DNA from: HXMU1420-13 sp965601825
GTDB taxonomy: Bacteria > Bacteroidota > Rhodothermia > Balneolales > Balneolaceae
DNA length: 64,000 nt
NCBI GenBank assembly: GCA_965601825.1
Contig: OZ271839.1
Coordinates: 434,001-498,000, forward strand
Direction of reading: 5' to 3'
The number at the start of each line of letters is the position of its first letter. Positions within the stretch are counted from its first letter, which is position 1. The position numbers were made by a program, and so were the translations under genes. Below, in pieces: positions 25,131 to 34,492 of the stretch. Under the pieces are notes generated by a model that searched no databases, had not been told where the DNA came from, and worked only from the letters and a program-made list of their open reading frames with translations.

Positions 25131-26009
25131 ATGATTCACTCAATTCAATCTGATTATCTTCAAGTCTCCATCAAGCAAAAAGGCATGGAGCTTAGCTCTA
25201 TTAAAAACCTGGAGACCGGTAAAGAATATTTATGGCAAGGCGATCCTCAATTTTGGACAGGACAAGCACCAATACTTTTCCCAATCATTGGATTGTTGAA
25301 AGATGGAAGTACGAAAATCAATGGATCAGATTACGCCATTCCAAAGCATGGAATTGTTCGAAATTCTGAAAAACCAATTGTAATCGAATCAAAATCTGAC
25401 TCAATTACATTTCAACTTAAATGGGATGATGAAAGCTTGACGGTTTACCCATTTAAGTTTGTACTTGAAATATCATTCAACATTATAGGCAAGCAATTAA
25501 CAATAAATCATCTTGTCAGAAATAAAGGAGACGTTGAAATGCCTTTTCATCTTGGTGGACATCCTGCATTTAATTGTCCGATTGATGATCAAACTCCTTA
25601 CTCTGATTATTACATAGAGTTTGAACATTCCGAGAATTCTCAATCCTCGTTATTAGACGAATCTGGACTTATAACTAATAACTCAAAACCTGTTTTTAAT
25701 AACTCAAATGTTCTGAGACTTAGCGAATCAATTTTTGATGAAGATGCTTTGATCTTTAGAGATTTGAATAGTAAATCTGCAGTTCTTAATAATCGGAAAG
25801 CCGGACAGATTCTTAAAGTTGATTTCTCTGACTTTCCTTATCTAGGTATTTGGGCTAAACCCAAAGCTCCCTACGTTTGCATCGAACCGTGGATTGGTAT
25901 TGCCGATCACGTTGATACTAATGGTGAATTTGTGAATAAGGAAGATGTAAGGATATTAGAACCTGCTGCTGAACAAGGTTTTAGATATTCTATTACCATT
26001 TTGGAATAA
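25131..26009 (+). CDS. aldose 1-epimerase family protein (LacX-like)
   Basis: 292 residues, cytoplasmic. The sequence follows the galactose mutarotase fold in the LacX-like branch: KGMELSSIKNLETGKEYLWQ near the start, PILFPIIGLL, KHGIVRN with the conserved histidine, LGGHPAFNCP with the second histidine, and CIEPWIGIADHVD near the end. The family interconverts anomers of free or phosphorylated sugars; the actual sugar is unknown. It is 20 nt upstream of the methyltransferase gene on the same strand, so the two may be cotranscribed, although they share no obvious pathway. Confidence 0.88.
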   Translation: MIHSIQSDYLQVSIKQKGMELSSIKNLETGKEYLWQGDPQFWTGQAPILFPIIGLLKDGSTKINGSDYAIPKHGIVRNSEKPIVIESKSDSITFQLKWDDESLTVYPFKFVLEISFNIIGKQLTINHLVRNKGDVEMPFHLGGHPAFNCPIDDQTPYSDYYIEFEHSENSQSSLLDESGLITNNSKPVFNNSNVLRLSESIFDEDALIFRDLNSKSAVLNNRKAGQILKVDFSDFPYLGIWAKPKAPYVCIEPWIGIADHVDTNGEFVNKEDVRILEPAAEQGFRYSITILE

Positions 26010-26029
26010 AACCAGATTTAGATCAAAGC

Positions 26030-26893
26030 ATGCTCTACCCAACTGACTGGAATACTTATGAGTTACTCGATTTTGGAGAGGGGCGAAAACTTGAGCGTTT
26101 TGCAGATTTAATTGTAGATCGTCCCGAGCCATCTGCAACAGGTAAAAAAGGGAACAATAAACTTTGGGAAAAGACAGGTTCCGTTTTTAATGAGGAAAAG
26201 GGTCAAAAAGGTAACTGGGATTCAGACATTGATTCTTTTATAATTAATTATCGAATTCGAGATATGGAAATCAAATTCCGGCTTAAACAAACAGCGTTTA
26301 AACATCTGGGAATATTCCCGGAACAAGCTGTGAATTGGCATTTCATAGCTGATCATTGCGCTCGATTTCAAGAAAAGGATGTGAAACCGAAAGTATTAAA
26401 TCTCTTTGCCTATACTGGTGCCGCCTCATTAATAGCTGATCAATTTGGTGCACAGGTCACACATGTGGATTCTTCGAAATCTGTAGTTCAGTGGGCACGG
26501 GATAATGCTGAATTAAATCACATTTCATCGATTCGATGGATTGTGGAGGATGCCAGAAAATTTGTGGAACGCTCCATCAAAAGAGAAGAGAAATATCACG
26601 GGATAATCTTGGATCCTCCGATTTTTGGAATGGTTCAAAAAGGAAAAAACTGGAAATTGAATTCAGACCTAAAGCCACTTCTAGAAAACATCCTGAAAGT
26701 TCTGGATCCAAATAATCACTTTCTGATTCTGAATACCTATTCACCTCAACTTCCGCTACATAAACTGAAAGAATTGCTTGCTCCCATTTCTGGATTCCCA
26801 AAAAACTATGAGGCGACGAGTTTGGGTTTGAAATCTAAGTCTGGAAAACAGTTAGCGTTGGGTAATTTGATACGATTTATTGGTTCCTATTAA
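26030..26893 (+). CDS. class I SAM-dependent methyltransferase, RlmI-like without PUA domain
   Basis: 287 residues. The methyltransferase core has VLNLFAYTGAASLIA (motif I), VDSSKSVVQWARDNAELN (motif II) and ILDPPIFG (motif IV, DPPxF), the arrangement of the RlmI/RlmK group that makes 5-methylcytosine in 23S rRNA. Unlike RlmI (about 396 residues) it has no N-terminal PUA domain; instead about 60 residues with WNTYELLDFGEGRKLERF and a tryptophan-rich spacer precede the core. RNA or another substrate is therefore uncertain. The start ATG at 26030 gives a complete N-terminus. Confidence 0.85.
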   Translation: MLYPTDWNTYELLDFGEGRKLERFADLIVDRPEPSATGKKGNNKLWEKTGSVFNEEKGQKGNWDSDIDSFIINYRIRDMEIKFRLKQTAFKHLGIFPEQAVNWHFIADHCARFQEKDVKPKVLNLFAYTGAASLIADQFGAQVTHVDSSKSVVQWARDNAELNHISSIRWIVEDARKFVERSIKREEKYHGIILDPPIFGMVQKGKNWKLNSDLKPLLENILKVLDPNNHFLILNTYSPQLPLHKLKELLAPISGFPKNYEATSLGLKSKSGKQLALGNLIRFIGSY

Positions 26894-26962
26894 ACCAAAA
26901 GTCTTCATTTTTTATGTAACCTTTTAGTTATATATAAGTGACAGCGAAATAATACTAATACC

Positions 26963-28489
26963 ATGATTCAAAGAACTCTTCATTTCGCTGTTATAATTTT
27001 CTTTATTAGTTCTATTACCTCTTGCACAACTCCTGATAATACTTTAAATCCGAATCTAGGTATTAGTACAAATCAATCGTTTTCTCCTTCTTTTAATATT
27101 ACACCTGAAACAACTCACTCAATCCCTTCAGACCAGAACTATACATTTGGATACCTGGAAGTACTCGAAAATAGAAACGAGCCGAATAGCAGAACTATTC
27201 AGGTACCTGTATATATTTTCAAGAGTAGAAATCCTGACCCTAAACCTGATCCTATCATTTACACAGTTGGTGGCCCCGGAGCATCAACAATGCCTTCAGC
27301 TCAATACATGAAATTTTATAAGTATCTGGATGATCGAGATTTCATTTTAATCGAACAAAGAGGCGCGAGGTATTCTAAACCTCATTTAGACTGCCCGGGT
27401 TGGACTGATTCCGTAAAAGAAGAAACCCTATTAAACTCAACTGGTACTCCAGAAAAATCTATACTTACTGATCTGGCAAGGTCCTGTAGAGAACGATTAT
27501 TACATTCAGGAATCGATTTAAATGGTTACCGCACAACAGAAATTGCGGCTGATATTATGGATTTAGTTAGTGTTTTGGATATAGATCAATACAACCTTTT
27601 GACAATATCATACAGCACAAAAATTGCTCAGGTATTAATGCGTGATAATCCTGAAAAAATTAGAAGTGTTGTAATGGATTCGAGCCTGCCACTTTCAGTA
27701 AGCTATGATGAAGAAAGTGTTTCGAATCTTTTGAAAACCGTTGAATTAATATTAGATGATTGTGAAAATGATGAGGTTTGCAATAGTAATTTCACAAAAA
27801 TTAAAAGTCGTTTTTTTAACTACCTAACTTCAAAATCAATTGATCCAATTGAGCTACCGATATTGAATCCCGAGAATAATGAAACAACGAATTTGATCTT
27901 ATCAGGTGCAGAACTAATAAACATATTCAGTGTTTCCCAATCCTATCCTGAAAACGAATTTCCATATCAAATCAACAAACTATTGAATAATGACCTGAGC
28001 TCAATACAGTCATATTTTAGCAATTATTTTTCTAGTTCCAGCACCTCATATAGTATGGGAATGAGACTTTCTGTTTGGTGTGCCGAAGAATATCCGTTTA
28101 ATAATCAGGAAAAAATTAAATCCGAATCTAATGCCTATCCTGAAATTTTAGGACTTTCTCCTGCTTTATTCAGAAGTGAAATTTGTGATACCTGGGATGT
28201 TATCGCAGAGCCTGAAATTGAAAATGAAGCTATCCAAAGTGAGGTGCCAGTTTTATTAATAAATGGTGGATATGATAGTCAAACACCATCACATTGGGCA
28301 AAATCAATGCAGCAGTCTCTGTCGAATAGCTATCATTTAGAATTTAAAGGTTGGGGTCACACACCCACCACAAATTGGGGAAGTCAATGCGCAATGGTGG
28401 CAGCAAATGAGTTCTTTAATAATCCGTCTAAAGAACCTTCTCCTTCTTGTTTTATAAATCAAATAAGTCCACCATTTAAAGTTGACTAA
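26963..28489 (+). CDS. alpha/beta hydrolase lipoprotein, tripeptidyl-aminopeptidase (S33/TAP)-like
   Basis: 508 residues with a lipoprotein signal (lipobox ending ITSC). The fold is that of the S33 proline iminopeptidase/TAP group: VGGPGAST oxyanion loop, IEQRGARYSKP, nucleophile S216, and the C-terminal TAP-like part carrying D438 (GGYDSQTP) and H466 (GWGHTP). The nucleophile elbow reads TISYST instead of the usual GxSYGT, so both elbow glycines are replaced, which may lower or change activity. It is envelope-anchored with a presumed peptide or ester substrate. It ends at a terminator shared with the convergent sigma-factor operon. Confidence 0.87.
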   Translation: MIQRTLHFAVIIFFISSITSCTTPDNTLNPNLGISTNQSFSPSFNITPETTHSIPSDQNYTFGYLEVLENRNEPNSRTIQVPVYIFKSRNPDPKPDPIIYTVGGPGASTMPSAQYMKFYKYLDDRDFILIEQRGARYSKPHLDCPGWTDSVKEETLLNSTGTPEKSILTDLARSCRERLLHSGIDLNGYRTTEIAADIMDLVSVLDIDQYNLLTISYSTKIAQVLMRDNPEKIRSVVMDSSLPLSVSYDEESVSNLLKTVELILDDCENDEVCNSNFTKIKSRFFNYLTSKSIDPIELPILNPENNETTNLILSGAELINIFSVSQSYPENEFPYQINKLLNNDLSSIQSYFSNYFSSSSTSYSMGMRLSVWCAEEYPFNNQEKIKSESNAYPEILGLSPALFRSEICDTWDVIAEPEIENEAIQSEVPVLLINGGYDSQTPSHWAKSMQQSLSNSYHLEFKGWGHTPTTNWGSQCAMVAANEFFNNPSKEPSPSCFINQISPPFKVD

Positions 28490-28517
28490 GGAAATCAGTG
28501 AATTTATAGATCAAGAC

Positions 28518-28548
28518 AAAAAAGCCACTCGGAAGTGGCTTTTTTAAT
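28518..28548. terminator. bidirectional intrinsic terminator between convergent genes
   Basis: A perfect 12-bp stem (28518-28529 with 28534-28545) with a 4-nt loop (cgga), flanked by A- and T-runs on both sides. It serves the TAP-like hydrolase from the left and the sigma-factor operon from the right. Confidence 0.92.
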
Positions 28549-28560
28549 TTTATTATTCTG

Positions 28561-29388
28561 TCAATTATCTCTTTTCTTTTTCTCTTCCTCAATTTTCTGA
28601 ATTTCAAGCTCTTTCATGGCCTCCCTTTCTTCTTCTGTGACAAAAAGATTTTGGTCTGGTCCTAAATCAATATAGAGCTGCTCAATATCTTCTTTGATCA
28701 TAAAAGAAGAACCCTCTGCATCTTCATACATTCTAACACGGAATACTGCTTTTCGATTCCCGTTCTCATCTTTCTCTACAAAGATGTTTTCCGTGATTGA
28801 AGAATTTTCATGCAAGAAAATATTTATTCTTTCTTCAATTTCATTTTCAGTGAGTTCCGGATCGATTTTTATATCGAAGGTATTGTGTAGAGCACTTTCA
28901 AATAGCGTTCGTTCAACTCTGTCTTCAATAGGTAGTAGATTTATTGTCTCAAAAGACAGAACCGATTCTAAAGCTTCAAGCTTCTGCTCTGCAACTGCTA
29001 AATTAGCTTCAGGTAAAAGTAAAACAACTTCCGTTAGTTCATTACTAAGATAGTTTGTTCCATCTTCATGCAGAAATTCCTTTACAACCGGGGTAAACTG
29101 AACCTCATCAAAATTTACAGCGGATAGGTTCACAATTTTTCCTCTGCCTTCTTCAGGCATTTCGGTTATTGTGCCTTTTATCATGTAGCCAATTTCTTCG
29201 TCATGCGAAACAGGAACTGTACATGCTACTAATATCAGTGCTGTTGCTACAAGTGATGCAGCAACCTTATAGAAATTTTTCATTGGTTTTGGTCTCTTAG
29301 ATTTTTGATCTAACCAGGGACCTAAACCTTCAAACGATGCTGAATGGTCATGGCTTTTTAATGAATTGAATGCATCAGATACTTTCAT
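28561..29388 (-). CDS. single-pass membrane protein partner of the ECF sigma factor
   Basis: About 275 residues from the ATG at 29388, 4 nt after the sigma-factor stop codon. A polar N-terminal segment (1-37) is followed by one hydrophobic helix (about 39-58, ending LILVAC), then a glutamate-rich extracytoplasmic region and a highly charged C-terminal tail (KIEEEKKKR). The position and topology suit an anti-sigma factor, but there is no zinc-binding HxxxCxxC motif, so this is inference. An internal ATG at 29283 would start a protein with a lipoprotein signal (ALILVAC), so two products, membrane-anchored and lipidated, are conceivable. Confidence 0.65.
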   Translation of the reverse strand: MKVSDAFNSLKSHDHSASFEGLGPWLDQKSKRPKPMKNFYKVAASLVATALILVACTVPVSHDEEIGYMIKGTITEMPEEGRGKIVNLSAVNFDEVQFTPVVKEFLHEDGTNYLSNELTEVVLLLPEANLAVAEQKLEALESVLSFETINLLPIEDRVERTLFESALHNTFDIKIDPELTENEIEERINIFLHENSSITENIFVEKDENGNRKAVFRVRMYEDAEGSSFMIKEDIEQLYIDLGPDQNLFVTEEEREAMKELEIQKIEEEKKKRDN

Positions 29389-29392
29389 AACA

Positions 29393-29989
29393 CTATCCCA
29401 TCGATTTATATTGGTTAATAATTTTAGAAGTCTCATGGTACAGATCGCTTGTTTTTAGTGATTGTATATTTGTTGGATGCGGAAAATCATCCTCCATTTT
29501 TTCCATGATTTCTTTCAACTTTGTTCTAGTTCTACTTAACCTACTTTTTACTGTAGATTCGCTTTTTTCACTTTGTATAACGGTTATTTCTTTTATTGAA
29601 AATCCTCCAATTTCAAAAAGCAAAATGGCTGCTCTTGCTTTAGAATCCAGCTGAGTTAAGGCAGCTATCAATTGTTGATTATCATCAAAAAAGTCCGCTT
29701 CAAATACCTGAAAGTCTTTGCCTTCATGTACATCATTTTGCGACACAAACCGTTTCCAAAATGGTCGTCGAACCGCGTTGTAAAAGTTGTTTGTTATAAT
29801 CTGAAATAACCAACTCTTAAACCGATCACGATCTCTTAAGGTGTGACTCTTTTCAAAAGCTTTTAGTAGTGATTGTTGCATCACTTCTTCAGTCTCAACC
29901 TGATCCTGACCGGCACACAACGCTCTGCAATAGTTTACAGCATCGTTGTAATGTGGTTTTAATAATTGGGTGAATTCAGAATTTGTCAA
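29393..29989 (-). CDS. ECF-type RNA polymerase sigma factor
   Basis: 198 residues. The sigma-70 region 2 spans about 10-85 (EVMQQSLLKAFEKSHTLRDRDRFKSWLFQIITNNFYNAVRR). Region 4 spans about 110-170 (LTQLDSKARAAILLFEIGGFSIKEIT, then SESTVKSRLSRTRTKLKEIM). The best start is TTG at 29989, because the frame is closed a few codons upstream and no ATG is available. The gene directly downstream encodes a membrane protein that may control it. The signal is unknown. Confidence 0.93.
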   Translation of the reverse strand: MTNSEFTQLLKPHYNDAVNYCRALCAGQDQVETEEVMQQSLLKAFEKSHTLRDRDRFKSWLFQIITNNFYNAVRRPFWKRFVSQNDVHEGKDFQVFEADFFDDNQQLIAALTQLDSKARAAILLFEIGGFSIKEITVIQSEKSESTVKSRLSRTRTKLKEIMEKMEDDFPHPTNIQSLKTSDLYHETSKIINQYKSMG

Positions 29990-30119
29990 CTCAACAAGGT
30001 TTGGAATTCATGGTTTTGCGCGCATTTGCAAATGAGACACCACAAAATGAGGAAAAGTTGCAATCAATCTAAACATCAAAATTGTATCTTCAACAAATTT
30101 TAAAAACTTCTTCAAATTG

Positions 30120-30767
30120 ATGATTAAACAACGAATAAAAAGAATCATTAGAAGTCTTGACAGGTTTTTACCCTATCATTTTTTCTATGAATTTATGATG
30201 ACCAAATCTGAGAGAGAAGTTTTTGATAAAGTCATTATAAGGTCAAATAATTACTTAGAGTTTGGGGTTGGTGGTAGTACAATAAGAGCAATTCAAAACT
30301 CTAAATGTATGATCCATTCGGTGGAATCGAGTCCGGAATGGGCAACAAAAATGAAATCTTATTTCGCAATAAAAAAGAATCTCGGAAAAAGGTTGTTTAT
30401 TCATTATGTGGATATAGGCGCCACCAAAGCATGGGGTTACCCTGTTTCAGAAGAAAAAATGGAACAATTCTCAGATTATTCCACAACCATATTCACTCAA
30501 ATTGATCCGACTATAATTGACCTAGTTCTCATTGATGGAAGATTTCGAGTTGCCTGTACGATGAATACAATTCTTCACTGCCATTCAAATAAGAATTTTA
30601 ATATTGTATTTGACGACTTCTGGAATCGGGAGCATTATCATGTTGTACTCGACTATCTTGATATTATTGAAAAGGCAGACAATCTTGCTCTTTTCAAGAT
30701 TAAAGAAAACGTCGATTTGAAGATGGCAGAAGTGGTTTATAATAAATATAAAACGGTTGTAGATTAA
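30120..30767 (+). CDS. putative SAM-dependent methyltransferase-like protein
   Basis: 215 residues from the ATG at 30120. The pattern LEFGVGGSTIRAIQ, SVESSPEWATKM and VLIDGRFRVACTMNTILH with VFDDFWNR matches a class I methyltransferase-like family often found among polysaccharide-related genes: glycine-rich loop with acidic strand ends, then a [LV]IDGR motif. No signal peptide. The substrate is unknown and no glycan genes are adjacent here. It is followed by an unrelated hydrolase. Confidence 0.7.
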   Translation: MIKQRIKRIIRSLDRFLPYHFFYEFMMTKSEREVFDKVIIRSNNYLEFGVGGSTIRAIQNSKCMIHSVESSPEWATKMKSYFAIKKNLGKRLFIHYVDIGATKAWGYPVSEEKMEQFSDYSTTIFTQIDPTIIDLVLIDGRFRVACTMNTILHCHSNKNFNIVFDDFWNREHYHVVLDYLDIIEKADNLALFKIKENVDLKMAEVVYNKYKTVVD

Positions 30768-30834
30768 TTAACTTCCACCACAACAAAATTATAATTGATA
30801 TGAAACTATTTGTAGTTAGTTCGTCATAGTTAAC

Positions 30835-31833
30835 ATGAACAAACTACGAATACTTCTCTACCCATTACTTTTTCCCTTTGTTGTTCAAGCTCAAACTGAA
30901 AACTATCCACCACCCGGTATCCTTGTTGATAATGGTGGATACAATATTCATTTACTTGTAGACGGAAATCACTCTAATGCTCCTACAATAGTTTTTTTTC
31001 ATGGCGCCGGGGATATAGCTTTACACTGGAATTTGGTGGTACCAGAAGTTGGCAAATTTGCTAACGCAGTTGCAATCGATCAAAATGGTGAAGGATGGAG
31101 CGAGCATGGTCATGGTATGGCGCTGAATCAACAAGTTTTCGATTCATATCAGGCACTTAAAAATGCCGAATTAAATGCACCTTACATAGTGGTAGGACAC
31201 TCCCTTGGTGGGATTATTGCAAACCTCTTTGCCAAAGAGTATAAGAATGAAGTTGCAGGAGTTGTCATGGTGGATGCAACTCATCCTGATGTGGTTTTAA
31301 AGATTTTCAATCGGGATACAAAAGAAATGGAATGGAAAAAAATGCGGCTTACTGCTAATGAATCTATTCCAGAGATAGTTAAAACTCCATTAAGATCAGA
31401 ATTAGAAATTAAATCATTCCAGCCAAGACGTGATTTTGGTGATCAGCTCGATAAGTTTTCTGATCGTGATAAAGAAATGTTTAATTGGATATATAATGAA
31501 CGCCCATGGACCTATGTATCTGGACAGGGAAACGCATACGAAGCCGAGGTCATGCAAAACATGTTTGAAAATTACGAAGATTATAGACTTGGAGATTTAC
31601 CACTTTTAGTTATTACCGGTGGAGATAAATCAGAACCTGAAGGTGATGAGTTTTGGTCATCAGATGCTCTAATGGCCCATTCGGATTCTCTTCAAAAGGA
31701 TCTTTTGAATCTATCTACTAACAGTAGACATCTAATCGCTCATAAAAGCGGTCATCAAATTCACATAGATGAACCTGAATTAATTGTAGAAGCAATAAAG
31801 GAAATGCTGCATGAATTAGGTTATCTAAAATAG
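30835..31833 (+). CDS. secreted alpha/beta hydrolase
   Basis: 332 residues with a signal peptide (ending VQAQ near residue 20). A classic hydrolase fold: FFHGAGD oxyanion loop, nucleophile S123 in GHSLGG, the VVMVDATHP strand, an acid candidate in the VITGGDKSEP region, and histidine in KSGHQIHIDEP. It is periplasmic or exported. The substrate is unknown; the lid region (about 155-235) is rich in charged and aromatic residues. The next gene starts 24 nt downstream. Confidence 0.85.
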   Translation: MNKLRILLYPLLFPFVVQAQTENYPPPGILVDNGGYNIHLLVDGNHSNAPTIVFFHGAGDIALHWNLVVPEVGKFANAVAIDQNGEGWSEHGHGMALNQQVFDSYQALKNAELNAPYIVVGHSLGGIIANLFAKEYKNEVAGVVMVDATHPDVVLKIFNRDTKEMEWKKMRLTANESIPEIVKTPLRSELEIKSFQPRRDFGDQLDKFSDRDKEMFNWIYNERPWTYVSGQGNAYEAEVMQNMFENYEDYRLGDLPLLVITGGDKSEPEGDEFWSSDALMAHSDSLQKDLLNLSTNSRHLIAHKSGHQIHIDEPELIVEAIKEMLHELGYLK

Positions 31834-31857
31834 TAACTGAAAAATCTCCTCATTTTT

Positions 31858-32730
31858 ATGTATAGCACTTTTACTGTTGGATGCATTAGATCTTTAGTTT
31901 TGAAAATTCTATCAACTTCAACTTTCGTTTTTATTTTAACCTTTTCAGTTCAAGCTCATCCCGGAATTGGTCTTGTTTACGATGGAAACTCTACTATCTA
32001 CTACACTGACTTAAATCATATTTGGAAGTTAGATACTGAAACTGGCGAGACCTCTATTTTTCTTAAAAATATCCATTCGCATGAGCTTTGGCTGGATGAT
32101 GATGGATCTTTATATGGGGAACATTATTGGTATGACGAGCCAAATCAGGTTTTCAAACACTACATTTGGATGGCAACTTCCGATGGTAAACTTAGTCGGA
32201 TTACAGATACAATCGTTGGTGAAAACGATCATTTTAGCTTTGTCCGAAATTCCAGAGATCAATCTTTTCGATTTGTTAGATCAACTACCGGTTTCGATAT
32301 CATACAAATGGATTCTACTTCAGATGGTTTAATTACCACCATCGACTTACATGATCCTGCATGGATGTTCATACATGAATCTTCAAATTTATTTGTTGCC
32401 GATTATCCTTCACTACATTTAATAAGCTTAAACGACACCTCACATACTATTCTCTCTGATAACCTGACAGATGCTAGTTTCCCATTTTCATTTCAGAACA
32501 ATCATCATCACATATATGGAGTTTGGACAGACGCTGACTCGAATGTTTATGTAGCGTTATATGGTGGAAGAAAAGTGGTTCGAATCGATGAAAATCTTAA
32601 TCAGGAAACCGTTTTAAAAACATCTTTATTTTGGTCGCCGATTAATGGTGTATTCGACTCAGAAAATAATTTATGGTTGATGGAAGCTTCCTTACTAGGA
32701 AAGGTTAGAATTAGAAAAGCTACTATCTGA
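31858..32730 (+). CDS. secreted beta-propeller-like protein
   Basis: 290 residues. A signal peptide (hydrophobic region FVFILTFSVQA) is preceded by a longer than usual N-terminus. The rest is a series of about 45-residue beta-rich repeats, each with an x-L-D-x-x-G-x-L or IWKLDTETGE-type motif (for example WLDDDGSLYGEHYW, VRIDENLNQET, FDSENNLWLMEA). This fits an NHL/SMP-30 or similar propeller. No enzymatic motif recognised. It probably forms a unit with the hydrolase 24 nt upstream. Confidence 0.6.
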   Translation: MYSTFTVGCIRSLVLKILSTSTFVFILTFSVQAHPGIGLVYDGNSTIYYTDLNHIWKLDTETGETSIFLKNIHSHELWLDDDGSLYGEHYWYDEPNQVFKHYIWMATSDGKLSRITDTIVGENDHFSFVRNSRDQSFRFVRSTTGFDIIQMDSTSDGLITTIDLHDPAWMFIHESSNLFVADYPSLHLISLNDTSHTILSDNLTDASFPFSFQNNHHHIYGVWTDADSNVYVALYGGRKVVRIDENLNQETVLKTSLFWSPINGVFDSENNLWLMEASLLGKVRIRKATI

Positions 32731-32775
32731 CAAGGATTCACACCTAAATCCAATCATAAAACCTGAAGTTTTATC

Positions 32776-33492
32776 CTAATTTTCCCACCAACTATCGCCT
32801 TCGGGACTATTATAAGATCTAACAGCATCCTGGGTTAAATCTTGTTTCCTAAAATGCGGCAGCCATATACTTCCATTCACAACAAGTCCACCTAAAATCA
32901 GTCCTGTGGGATTTATTGTCTCTGCATCAGATTCAATTTGGTTTGAAATTGAAATACCTATTATAGCAGCACCAGCAATTGCACCTATAACCTGAACAGC
33001 TGTTAACTGATCCCTTTTATTTAAGTACTCCATACTAACCGGATTATTATACAGTGCTTTTTTGAGATTCCGAGCATTAACTTTTTGTATTGGACCACCA
33101 TCTTTTGAAAAGAATTGCGTACTTACGGGTGAAGTGGTTGTAGTAACATATCCATTACTATTCATCATTGGTGATGATTTAAATTCAAAGAATTCATATA
33201 AATCAATGTTTCCTTTTTCTACTCTTCTGGCAAAGTCATTTGTACTGAAAGGCGAAGTTTTAACTCTTCGGTAGTATGATACTCCATCCATATATGCTTC
33301 AATGCGACTTAAGCTATAGGTTACACTATCGTTAAATACTATTTGATTGCTCCTAAATAAACGTTCGTTAAACTCGACAGAGGCCTCCAATATTGTTCCG
33401 TCACGAAGTTGAATATGTTCACTTAATTGACCTTTGGATTCACCATAAAATCCAGAAATTAGAAAAACTAAAATAAGTGCTATTCTTGTCAT
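32776..33492 (-). CDS. hypothetical exported protein
   Basis: 238 residues with a signal peptide (MTRIALILVFLISGFYG). The N-terminal third has short beta strands (IQLRDGTILEASVEFNERLFRSNQIVF) and a YYRRVKTS segment. Near the C-terminus a hydrophobic stretch (AVQVIGAIAGAAIIGISIS, about 165-185) could be a membrane anchor or lipid-facing segment. No family recognised. It is on the same strand as the next gene upstream (33543-34313), separated by 50 nt, and they may be cotranscribed. Confidence 0.6.
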   Translation of the reverse strand: MTRIALILVFLISGFYGESKGQLSEHIQLRDGTILEASVEFNERLFRSNQIVFNDSVTYSLSRIEAYMDGVSYYRRVKTSPFSTNDFARRVEKGNIDLYEFFEFKSSPMMNSNGYVTTTTSPVSTQFFSKDGGPIQKVNARNLKKALYNNPVSMEYLNKRDQLTAVQVIGAIAGAAIIGISISNQIESDAETINPTGLILGGLVVNGSIWLPHFRKQDLTQDAVRSYNSPEGDSWWEN

Positions 33493-33542
33493 TGTATATC
33501 CATTAAAAATAAAATATTAATTACTTACACTTAAGTATAAAA

Positions 33543-34313
33543 TTAATATTTTAATTTCGAATTTGAACTTGGAGTATTGCTTTGTGTCACTTCTTCATCC
33601 GGTATTTCAATTCTTCCCTTTGACCGCTGATCTGATTCAGTTTTGCCAGAAAATAAACCAGACATTTTGGTGAATACAGATTTCAGAGTTCTCTTCTTTT
33701 TTCTGATAAAGCTTTTGAAACCCGATAAAATGATCAGATAGGTTGCAAAAGTGACCACAATACCAATCGGTATTCCCAACAAACCAAGATTTATTATACC
33801 TACAATAAATGCCCAAACACCAATATTTATCAAAATGGATAAAGACCATGCTAAGGCAAGTTGAGTATAAGTACCTTGAAAAATAACTTTTGTCTGATTA
33901 TCACCTTGAATAACCGACAGTTTTTGTTTCGAATGCCTGCTATCTTCTGTCCATTCTAACAATTTTCCGATTTGTGAAGATGAACCGGATTTTGACGTTG
34001 CTCTTTCAATCATAGATACAATTTCGGGCCACTCATCCTCAGATATATTGCCAGGAATCACTTGCTCTAAATCAATTTTTGTGGGCATCAACAGAGATCC
34101 AAAAAAGCCGGGCTCTGGTTCCGATTCTTCATCTAATTTTCCTGCTACCTGAGCAATTATATCGGGTTCTAATCCAACTTCTTCGGCGAGCTGCTGAATT
34201 TCTTCCAGCGATAGACCAACCGTTACCTTCTCTCTTTCAGAAGCCTGAATTTCGCCTGCTTTCTTTAAAATTTTGCTAATTTCCTTTTCAGTATAAAGCC
34301 TGTTGTTACTCAT
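33543..34313 (-). CDS. hypothetical membrane protein with a recurrent N-terminal helical module
   Basis: 256 residues. The first 50 residues (YTEKEISKILKKAGEIQ, then LSLEEIQQLAEEVGLEPDIIAQV) form a helix-turn-helix-like module that I have seen at the N-terminus of various membrane proteins in this part of the bacterial tree; its role is unknown. Two adjacent transmembrane helices lie at about 155-200, followed by a basic and then polar, likely disordered C-terminal tail. No enzymatic motif. It probably leads a two-gene unit with the exported protein downstream. Confidence 0.6.
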   Translation of the reverse strand: MSNNRLYTEKEISKILKKAGEIQASEREKVTVGLSLEEIQQLAEEVGLEPDIIAQVAGKLDEESEPEPGFFGSLLMPTKIDLEQVIPGNISEDEWPEIVSMIERATSKSGSSSQIGKLLEWTEDSRHSKQKLSVIQGDNQTKVIFQGTYTQLALAWSLSILINIGVWAFIVGIINLGLLGIPIGIVVTFATYLIILSGFKSFIRKKKRTLKSVFTKMSGLFSGKTESDQRSKGRIEIPDEEVTQSNTPSSNSKLKY

Positions 34314-34492
34314 TTTGTACCACGAAAATTGTTAAACAATACTGAATATTACTTTTATCAATTTGAAACGCTAATACGTCAATCTATCAAAATGTTCGTG
34401 AAGTCGCGATTTATTTGTTTTTGAAATACCTAAACAATAAAAAAATAACCGAAACGTATTTTGATGAACTAAATTTTTGGGGACTATCCATT

